Below, in pieces: positions 1-6,438 of a DNA stretch of 64,000 nucleotides. Position 1 is the first letter of the stretch. Each line of letters begins with the position of its first letter. The stretch is from contig NZ_JAVRIB010000013.1 in the NCBI RefSeq assembly GCF_031846275.1, forward strand, positions 50,553 to 114,552, given 5' to 3'. This stretch comes from Spectribacter hydrogenoxidans (GTDB lineage Bacteria; Pseudomonadota; Gammaproteobacteria; Nevskiales; Salinisphaeraceae). The notes beneath the pieces are model-generated. The model did not search any database, had not been told where the DNA came from, and worked only from the letters and a program-made list of their open reading frames with translations. The position numbers and the translations under genes are program-made.

Positions 1-723
1 GAAATTATAAAAAGATTTCTCTGCTAGATGAATGTTGTCGCGATAGATGCCCAGCAGGCGCTGTAACTCATTGGTTCGCTGGTACGCTGCTGCCCTCAAT
101 TCTGAGTATGTAGGCATTACAACGTCGACGTGCTCTCGGCGCTTCTGCCTTGTATGTGCGTCTAGATTATTTTGAGTTAAATAAATTTTGGTAGAGGTTA
201 GGTTGGCGAGAGGTAGTAAAAGCGGCCTGTAATTGGGTTTCAGGTGGAAGGGTAAAGCTTGATGCCAGCGGTGCATTTTCGTTGCGGCGGCTTGATAACG
301 CCAAAGAAAGTCGGTTCGTGTTCGGGCGGAGTCCCGCCCGATCAATCCGCTCGCGTATGCGGGAAGCACCTCGTCCGGCTGAAAATCTGTCATAGACGTC
401 AGCCGTCGCGGCAAGTATCGGGAGTGACCAAAAAAAAGCCGGAAACGCTTGCTGAGCAGCCCAAGGGTGGAGTAGGTACTACTGGGTGCTACGTTCTGAG
501 CGGAAACAATCAGTGCCCATAGCGTCAAGGCGTCCGCCCAGGGCTGCTCGTTGATGTGCTTGATCAAGTAAGTGATCGACTTCGCGTGAAGGCCCGGTAA
601 CTTCTTACTGCGACTTAAATCGAAAGCGGTTTGTGGCGCTTCAAAGATATAAGGAGATAGCCCGTTCATGTCGGCAAGGTCGTAATTATTTCTTTTCGCG
701 CTAAGGGTGAAGGGTGTTGTCAT
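1..723 (-). CDS. Partial protein co-transcribed with the tyrosine recombinase, open at left edge
   Basis: Reading the minus strand from the ATG at 723, the frame stays open for 241 codons to base 1, so the C-terminus lies outside the window. It starts only 4 bases after the stop of the upstream recombinase gene, which implies one transcript and a linked function. The N-terminus begins MTTPFTLSAKRN. The visible part is soluble, rich in Arg, Leu and Tyr, with no signal peptide or membrane segment and no motif I recognise. Base composition is AT-richer than the rest of the window, like the recombinase. Recombinase modules such as Tn554 (tnpABC), RIT elements and gamma-mobile-trio elements place such partner proteins directly downstream of the first integrase; membership here is inference. 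Confidence 0.75.
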   Translation of the reverse strand, partial: MTTPFTLSAKRNNYDLADMNGLSPYIFEAPQTAFDLSRSKKLPGLHAKSITYLIKHINEQPWADALTLWALIVSAQNVAPSSTYSTLGLLSKRFRLFFGHSRYLPRRLTSMTDFQPDEVLPAYASGLIGRDSARTRTDFLWRYQAAATKMHRWHQALPFHLKPNYRPLLLPLANLTSTKIYLTQNNLDAHTRQKRREHVDVVMPTYSELRAAAYQRTNELQRLLGIYRDNIHLAEKSFYNF

Positions 724-727
724 GGGT

Positions 728-2098
728 CTATTCACCCGCTAGCTTCATTAGATAATCCCATTCAGTGTCGGAATGAAGTCCCGCAGTCGTATTTGATGGC
801 TTCCCAATTTGTGCTTCAACAGGTCTTGAGTGGACGGCGTTCAACACACGATGCAATTCATCCTGCAACTCATGATGCTCTCTTGCATTGAAAAAATGCT
901 CATACGCTTCCATGGTTTTCTTGCCGGAACGCCAGCCCATATAGCTAATTAAATGCTGAATCCTTCTTTCTCTTTCGGTTTCGCTCAGCTTGCTTCGATA
1001 GATTAAATTGATTGCTCGAGTAACGTACCAATGTCGGATTTGATGCACTCGTGCTTTGATGCCGGCATGGCGGCATAGGGGATACCATGTTGTTGATCGA
1101 TATGTATCCGCCGTTAATCCGGATTTTTGCCGAGTTATAAATATCGGTGTTGTTCTTGCAACTTCAGAGGGTAGTGTTTTTAAAAACTTATAGTGGTGGC
1201 TGCCATCCTGATTGCAGAGCGAGGCGCGTTCCTGCTTTATGTATTTAGTCATTAGTCGCTCTGTCTGATGGCTAAAGCGGATCCACTTATCCCGAACATT
1301 GCCAGAGCCTTTGTTCTTGCAACTGGCTTCAGTCCGATATTCGGATATTGACCAGTCACTTATCGTGAGTGAGCAAATTTCCGATACTCGGGCGCCGCTT
1401 TCGAACAGCAAACGGGTAACCAGTCGGTCCCGCAAGTTCCACCCATAGGATTCGCCCGCAGAGTAAATCCGAGACGGAAAGTCATCATCATCGAGTATCT
1501 GCGGAACCCAGTCTTTGCCCTGAACTACCAAGTACGAGGCAGTGAGTGTGTGTCGTTTCACCGGTGGCGGCACCACGCCACTCTTTTGGGGCATGCTTCC
1601 CTTTGAAGAAGGGATGCATTCGTAGTCGGAGATCGCTGTTTTTTGATCGTTCCCGATGGTGACTAGGCCGAGGGGGTTGTCTGACCTAACCCACGCCTGC
1701 TTATAGCCCAAGCGGAAAAACAGTTTTAATGCGGCGAGAGCGGTGGATACGCCAGATTGGTTGGATGCCCTCGAAACCACGAGCTTGCGGCCACCAAGGC
1801 CATCCCGGATGCGGCAGCTAAAGCTTTCCCGCAAGAAATTTTCAACTAATTGTCGAAGACGCTGTTTTGGTAAGGGTCTTAAGGCGCCGACGTCGAGGTT
1901 CTCTGACTCTACTAGCCAGTTAGCGAAGCGGAGAAGGTGTGCGAGATAGACCTTGCTGGAGCTTAGAGTGACGTGGCGCTGACTGATTCGGGCGAATTCT
2001 GTCAGCGTGGGACAGGGCTCGCCGAGGTGGCCAAACACAGCCGCATGCTTTCCAGAAGGGAGCTTGACTGTAACGGAATAATACTTGGCTTTGCGCAT
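728..2098 (-). CDS. Tyrosine recombinase / site-specific integrase
   Basis: A 456-residue phage-integrase-family enzyme for DNA strand exchange during integration or excision of a mobile element. The catalytic set is visible: Arg237 in GARVSEI, His352 and Arg355 in VHQIRHW, a Trp near 389 in YMGWRS, and the nucleophile Tyr399 in MEAYEHF. The N-terminal half (about 30-135) fits a SAM-like core-binding domain. A C-terminal tail of about 50 residues follows the catalytic Tyr. Codon use and base composition are AT-richer than the housekeeping genes to its right, consistent with transfer. It is followed after 4 bases by a second protein gene, suggesting a multi-protein recombinase module. The target site and element family cannot be determined here. 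Confidence 0.9.
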   Translation of the reverse strand: MRKAKYYSVTVKLPSGKHAAVFGHLGEPCPTLTEFARISQRHVTLSSSKVYLAHLLRFANWLVESENLDVGALRPLPKQRLRQLVENFLRESFSCRIRDGLGGRKLVVSRASNQSGVSTALAALKLFFRLGYKQAWVRSDNPLGLVTIGNDQKTAISDYECIPSSKGSMPQKSGVVPPPVKRHTLTASYLVVQGKDWVPQILDDDDFPSRIYSAGESYGWNLRDRLVTRLLFESGARVSEICSLTISDWSISEYRTEASCKNKGSGNVRDKWIRFSHQTERLMTKYIKQERASLCNQDGSHHYKFLKTLPSEVARTTPIFITRQKSGLTADTYRSTTWYPLCRHAGIKARVHQIRHWYVTRAINLIYRSKLSETERERRIQHLISYMGWRSGKKTMEAYEHFFNAREHHELQDELHRVLNAVHSRPVEAQIGKPSNTTAGLHSDTEWDYLMKLAGE

Positions 2099-2210
2099 CT
2101 ATTTTTATGCCACTGCAGATCATAAGCAATGCCTTATGGATGGATGATAATAGCGTCAAAAAATGACCTACGGTAATCTGTACTGTGAATGAGCGCTTAC
2201 GGTGTCGGGG
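2099..2210. other. Junction between recombinase gene and parB, possible attachment-site region
   Basis: This 112-bp AT-richer stretch separates the start of the recombinase gene from the 3' end of parB. It must carry the recombinase promoter, and it is where an element end would be expected if the module inserted next to parB. I see no convincing direct or inverted repeat in it, and the opposite end of the element is outside the window, so no att core can be named. Confidence 0.3.
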
Positions 2211-3026
2211 TCACTCCTTCGCGAAGCCCCAGCGCTGCAGCAGCCCGTCGAATTCGTCCAGATCGTGGAATGTCACCCGCACTTCGCCCTTGCGGCGGTC
2301 GGGGTCGTAGCGGATGTGCACGGCGTTGCCCAGATGCTCGGACAGGGCCCGCTCCAGTTCCGCCATTTCGCGGCTGGCCCCGGCATCCCCGGCCACCTGC
2401 TGGTCGTCGCGGGCCTGCGAGCGTCGCCAGGCGGTCTCCAGTGCCCGCACCGACAGCCGCCGGCGCACTGCGTGGCGGGCAAACACTGGTTGTTCCGCCG
2501 GGGGAATGCCGGCCAGGATCTTGGCGTGGCCCAGCGTCAGTTCGCCGTCGTCGATGGCGCTCTGGACGCTTACTTCAAGCTTGAGCAGGCGCAGGTAGTT
2601 GGTGACGTAGGCGCGTGATTTGCCGATGCGTTCGGCTGCGCCGTCATGGGTGAGGCCGTGTTCGCGGCACAGGCTTTCCAGACCGCGGGCGGTTTCCATG
2701 GGTCCCAGCGATTCCCGCTGCAGGTTCTCGATCAGGCCCAGGATGGCGGCTTCGGCGTCAGTGAGGTCGTCACGGACCACCGCCGGGAGGTCGTGCAGGC
2801 CGGCCAGCTGAGCGGCCCTCCAGCGGCGCTCGCCGGCCAGCAGCTCGTAGTTGTCGTCGCCGCGCGTGCGCACCACCACCGGCTGCACCACCCCGGACTC
2901 GCCGATGGAGTGGGCCAGCTCCGCCAGGGCGGTTTCCGAGAAGCGGCGGCGGGCCTGGAAGGTGCCCGGGTGGATCATGTCGACGGCCAGTCGTCGGACC
3001 GCCTGGGATTCCGGGGGCTGCGCCAT
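2211..3026 (-). CDS. parB: ParB/Spo0J-family chromosome partitioning protein
   Basis: A 271-residue ParB. Such proteins bind parS, form CTP-dependent sliding clamps and stimulate ParA for origin segregation. Visible are the CTP-binding box GERRWRA (65-71), the following box ENLQRESLGPMETA (100-113) and the helix-turn-helix region (about 124-147, AAERIGKSRAYVTNYLRLL). A short C-terminal dimerisation part follows. No parA lies next to it: upstream on the opposite strand is an acyltransferase and downstream is the integrase module. It could be the chromosomal ParB of this organism or a second stand-alone paralogue; the separation from parA leaves that open. No parS-like palindrome was noticed nearby. 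Confidence 0.88.
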   Translation of the reverse strand: MAQPPESQAVRRLAVDMIHPGTFQARRRFSETALAELAHSIGESGVVQPVVVRTRGDDNYELLAGERRWRAAQLAGLHDLPAVVRDDLTDAEAAILGLIENLQRESLGPMETARGLESLCREHGLTHDGAAERIGKSRAYVTNYLRLLKLEVSVQSAIDDGELTLGHAKILAGIPPAEQPVFARHAVRRRLSVRALETAWRRSQARDDQQVAGDAGASREMAELERALSEHLGNAVHIRYDPDRRKGEVRVTFHDLDEFDGLLQRWGFAKE

Positions 3027-3117
3027 GCCGTGCTAAGCTCGAGTGCCAGATCGGTTGGCGATCATAGCAGTTGCGCCCGGCCGTGCCGGGTGGTCAGTAG
3101 CAGGGGACGAAACCCGG

Positions 3118-3936
3118 ATGCGATTCCGCAACTACATCAAGCCGCGCGCGGTGTCGCCGGAAATTGACGCCATGATCGACGCGCTGCCGCGCCAGAATGT
3201 TGGTTCCTGCGGGTACGACCCCTGGGGCCTGAATCTGGATACCGCCAAGATTGCCTTTTCCGCCATCCGCTGGCTGTACGAGGATTACTTCCGAGTCGAG
3301 GCGCGCGGGCTCGAGAACATCCCCGCCGACGGCCGCCTGCTGCTGATCGGCAACCATAGCGGACAGCTACCCCTGGACGGGGTGATGATGGCCTATGCCA
3401 TCGCCACCAACGAGAACGGTGCGCGACTGCCGCGCACCATGGTCGAGCGCTGGTTCCCGACGGTGCCGTTTCTCGGCAACCTGATCAATCAGCTCGGCGG
3501 TGTGGTCGGCGACCCCGTCAACTGCGCCAAGATGCTGGAACGCGAGGAGGCAATTATCGTGTTTCCGGAGGGAATCCGCGGTTCGGGCAAGCCCTATCGG
3601 CTGCGCTATCAGCTACAGCGCTTCGGTCACGGCTTCATGCATCTGGCGATGGAACATCAGACGCCGATCGTGCCGGTGGCGGTGGTGGGGGCCGAGGAAA
3701 CCATGCCTTCGCTGACCAACATTAAGCCATTGGCGAAGATGCTCAACGTGCCCTATTTTCCGCTGGCCCCCCTGCTGCCGCTGCCGGCCAAGATCACGCT
3801 CAGTTTCGGGGCGCCGATGGAATTTGCCAACGATGCCCGCAACGAAGGCGAGGTCGAGCGCCGGGTCGAACAGGTCAAGGACGCCATCCGCGATCTGCTC
3901 GAGCAGGGGCTGGCCGCCCGCCGTCAGCAGCGATAA
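3118..3936 (+). CDS. Lysophospholipid acyltransferase-family protein (MGAT-like PlsC superfamily)
   Basis: A 272-residue LPLAT-superfamily acyltransferase, expected to move an acyl group onto a lysophospholipid or similar acceptor at the membrane. The catalytic block is GNHSGQLPLDG with His80 and Asp87, the longer His-X6-Asp spacing of MGAT-like members instead of the classical HX4D. The FPEG substrate block is at 149-152. I chose the ATG at 3118 because AGGGGAC lies about 9 bases upstream; an in-frame start at 3043 would add 25 residues overlapping the parB promoter. It is followed within 5 bases by a dehydrogenase-like gene and is part of an envelope lipid gene block ending in plsB. Confidence 0.85.
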   Translation: MRFRNYIKPRAVSPEIDAMIDALPRQNVGSCGYDPWGLNLDTAKIAFSAIRWLYEDYFRVEARGLENIPADGRLLLIGNHSGQLPLDGVMMAYAIATNENGARLPRTMVERWFPTVPFLGNLINQLGGVVGDPVNCAKMLEREEAIIVFPEGIRGSGKPYRLRYQLQRFGHGFMHLAMEHQTPIVPVAVVGAEETMPSLTNIKPLAKMLNVPYFPLAPLLPLPAKITLSFGAPMEFANDARNEGEVERRVEQVKDAIRDLLEQGLAARRQQR

Positions 3937-3941
3937 CCGTC

Positions 3942-4970
3942 ATGGCAGACAGCAAGAACAAACCCGCCCGCAACAGTGTCCGGCGCAAGGCCCCGGCCCG
4001 GCGTCAGCCGGCGGCCGCCAGCCGGCCGGTCCCGGCCGCCGGCCGTCGCGGCAAGGTGATGGTCACCGGCGCGGCCGGGGCTCTGGCCAAGCAGGTGATG
4101 GACCGCCTGCGCGGCGACTACGACGTGATCGGGGTGGATTTCCGCGGCCTGCACAGCATGCACCCGGAGTCCGTTGACTACGAGGTCGATTTCAACAAGC
4201 GCACCTTCGAGGACGTGTTCCGCGAACACCAGTTCGACGCCATCCTGCACCTGGGGCGCATCCAGTCGAGTCAGCTCAACGCCGGCCGGCGTTTCTCCGC
4301 CAACGTGGTGGGTACCGACCGGTTGTTTCGTTTCGCCCTCAAGTACGGGGTGGAGCAGGTGACGGTGCTGTCCACCTACCACGTATACGGGGCCGAGCCG
4401 AACAACCCGTCGCTGATCGACGAAGACTTCCCGCTGCAGGCGGCCAATCTGCATCGCCAGCTGATCGACGCGGTGGAACTGGAGAACCTCGCCAACATCT
4501 ATCTCTACAAGCATCCGGAGCTGCACATGACGCTGCTGCGGCCCTGCAATGTGGCCGGCCCGGGCGTGTCCAACGCCATCAGCCGGCTGCTGGGCCAGTC
4601 GGTGGCGCCCTGCCTGAGCGGTTTCTCGCCGCTGATGCAATTCATTCATGTGGAAGATCTGGCCGACGCGGTGGTAGCCGCCCTCAAGGGCAACCGCCCG
4701 GGTGTCTACAATGTGGCGCCGGATGACTACGTCGCTTATCAGGATGCGCTGGAGCTGGCGGGTTGCCGGCGGCTGTTCATGCCCTCGCTGCCGCCGGTGT
4801 TGCCGCGCACTCTGGCGGGCCTGCTGGGCCGGTTCTCTTTCCCGGCGTATCTGACGGACTTCTTCAAGTACGCGGTGGTGCTCGACGGCAGTCGGTTCGA
4901 GCGCACCTTCGATTTCGTGCCGAGCCGCGACTTCGGCGAGTTGTTCGCATTCTATCGTGGCAACAAGTAG
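3942..4970 (+). CDS. NAD-dependent epimerase/dehydratase-like (SDR) protein
   Basis: A 342-residue extended short-chain dehydrogenase-like protein. After a basic, Ala/Arg/Pro-rich 37-residue N-terminus comes a Rossmann dinucleotide site TGAAGALA (42-49) and the acidic strand end IGVDFRG. The strand STYHVYG matches the usual S-x-x-VYG position, and LLRPCNVAGPG is the typical strand after the active site. The expected catalytic Tyr-x-x-x-Lys is not visible; that position reads LHRQLIDAVE. It may therefore bind NAD(P) without classical SDR chemistry. It starts 5 bases after the acyltransferase stop, so the two are probably co-expressed. The substrate is unknown. Confidence 0.8.
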   Translation: MADSKNKPARNSVRRKAPARRQPAAASRPVPAAGRRGKVMVTGAAGALAKQVMDRLRGDYDVIGVDFRGLHSMHPESVDYEVDFNKRTFEDVFREHQFDAILHLGRIQSSQLNAGRRFSANVVGTDRLFRFALKYGVEQVTVLSTYHVYGAEPNNPSLIDEDFPLQAANLHRQLIDAVELENLANIYLYKHPELHMTLLRPCNVAGPGVSNAISRLLGQSVAPCLSGFSPLMQFIHVEDLADAVVAALKGNRPGVYNVAPDDYVAYQDALELAGCRRLFMPSLPPVLPRTLAGLLGRFSFPAYLTDFFKYAVVLDGSRFERTFDFVPSRDFGELFAFYRGNK

Positions 4971-5015
4971 GCGCAGCGCCGGCTGGCGGCGCCGATTTTA
5001 TAACGAGAGGCCCTT

Positions 5016-5720
5016 ATGACTGCCCGGACAAGATGCGTGTTTCTGATGCTGGTCGTGGGTCTGAGCGCCGGCTGCGCCCACTCGCCGCCAGAGGACCCCT
5101 GGGATCCGCTCGAGCCGGTCAACCGCCAGGTCTATGTGTTCAACGACACCCTGGATTTCTACGTTCTGAGCCCGGCGGCTCGTGGCTACAAGCAGGTCAC
5201 GCCCGACCCGGTGCGCCGCGGCATCGGCAATGCGCTGGGCAACCTCAAGGTGCCGGTCACCGCCGCCAACGACGGCTTCCAGGGCAAGATTCACCACGCC
5301 CTGGGCGGCACCGCCCGCTTCGTGATCAACAGCACCATGGGCATTGGCGGACTGTTCGACGTGGCCGCCGATCTGGGCCTGCCCGAACGGGATGAGGATT
5401 TCGGCCAGACCCTGGGCGTCTGGGGTGTGGGGCAGGGGGCCTACCTGATGCTGCCGTTGCTCGGACCGAGTACCGGGCGTGATCTGTCCGGCAACGTGGT
5501 CGACTGGTTTCTCGACCCCACCAACCACATCGACGAAACCGCCACCCAGCTGACGCTGCAGGTGCTGTATCTGCTGGATCTGCGTGCCAGCCTGCTGGGC
5601 TTCGAGCAGACCGTCCGCAATGCGTTTGACCCCTACGCCTTCGTGCGCACCGCCTATTTGCAGAACCGTGAGGCCAAGGTGGCGGACGGCAAGCCGCCGC
5701 GCGAGGTTCCGGGCAACTGA
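5016..5720 (+). CDS. mlaA: MlaA (VacJ) outer-membrane lipoprotein
   Basis: A 234-residue MlaA, the outer-membrane component of the Mla system that removes misplaced phospholipid from the outer leaflet. A signal peptide ends in the lipobox LSAG-Cys20. The mature part starts with DPWDPLEPVNRQVYVFND, the family hallmark, and contains RFVINSTMGIGGLFD and EDFGQTLGVWGVGQGAYLMLP. Length is typical for the family. A GAGAGG ribosome-binding site precedes the ATG. The inner-membrane mlaFEDCB genes are not in the window. Its neighbours (acyltransferase, PlsB) place it in a phospholipid and envelope context. Confidence 0.95.
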   Translation: MTARTRCVFLMLVVGLSAGCAHSPPEDPWDPLEPVNRQVYVFNDTLDFYVLSPAARGYKQVTPDPVRRGIGNALGNLKVPVTAANDGFQGKIHHALGGTARFVINSTMGIGGLFDVAADLGLPERDEDFGQTLGVWGVGQGAYLMLPLLGPSTGRDLSGNVVDWFLDPTNHIDETATQLTLQVLYLLDLRASLLGFEQTVRNAFDPYAFVRTAYLQNREAKVADGKPPREVPGN

Positions 5721-5725
5721 ATCCG

Positions 5726-6436
5726 GTGGCGGGCAGGGACGGCGCAGCATCCGATTTCGACCGGCTCGTCGCGTTCAGTCGTGAACAGCTCCAGGCCCAC
5801 GCCCGGGAACGCTTCCGCGATGGCGGCGGCACTCAGCCGAGCGTGACGCGGGTGGTCGCGGGCGAGGCTGAGGCGGTGTTCAAGGATTACGCCGACAGCG
5901 CCTGGCTGATGCGCTGGTTCGCGCCCCTGTTCGTTTATCGCGAGGCCAGCGCGCTGGAGCGGCTGGCCGGGATTGAGGGCATTCCGCGGGTGTACCGGCG
6001 GGTCGACGGGCTCGGCATCCTGATCGAGTATCTGCCGGCGCCCAAATGGTCGCGATCGCAACCCACCCCCGCGGCTCACGATCGACTGGAAAAACTGCTT
6101 GCTGACGTGCACGCGCGGGGGGTGGCACACGGGGACCTGCGCGGCTCGGGCAACATCCTGCTGCGTGCCGACGGCCAGCCCTGTCTGGTGGACTTCGTCG
6201 CCAGGGTACATCGCGGCCGACCCTGGAACCGGCCATGGAACGCGGTCTTTCGCGCCTTCTGCCAGGCTGATCGCAATGCGCTGGCCAAACTCAAGCTGCG
6301 CTGGGCGCCGGAACTCGCCACCGCGGAAGAGTGCCGCCGCGCCGAGCATCGCGGTTGGCCCGCCCGCATTGCCCGGGCGGTCGGCGTCGGTGTCCGGCGC
6401 CTGGTGCGGCTGCTCGTGCGCCAGCCGGATCGCTAG
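5726..6436 (+). CDS. Kinase-like protein (KdkA/RIO-like fold)
   Basis: A 236-residue protein with a small-molecule/protein-kinase-like fold, related to Kdo kinase or RIO-type lipopolysaccharide kinases. The catalytic loop is HGDLRGSGN (His135, Asp137, Asn143). The metal-binding DFG is replaced by DFV (Asp156-Phe-Val). The candidate ATP-binding lysine is in AVFKDY (Lys53). The start is GTG at 5726, 5 bases after mlaA stops, and plsB begins 2 bases after it stops, so it is embedded in an envelope operon. A role in phosphorylating a lipopolysaccharide core sugar is plausible but is inference. The basic C-terminal helix (VGVGVRRLVRLLVRQPDR) could be membrane-associated. Confidence 0.72.
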   Translation: MAGRDGAASDFDRLVAFSREQLQAHARERFRDGGGTQPSVTRVVAGEAEAVFKDYADSAWLMRWFAPLFVYREASALERLAGIEGIPRVYRRVDGLGILIEYLPAPKWSRSQPTPAAHDRLEKLLADVHARGVAHGDLRGSGNILLRADGQPCLVDFVARVHRGRPWNRPWNAVFRAFCQADRNALAKLKLRWAPELATAEECRRAEHRGWPARIARAVGVGVRRLVRLLVRQPDR

Positions 6437-6438
6437 CG

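Noticed and set aside
259..522. Short plus-strand frame of 87 codons near the left edge
   Set aside because: It is antisense to the longer open minus-strand gene that is continuous with the recombinase transcript.
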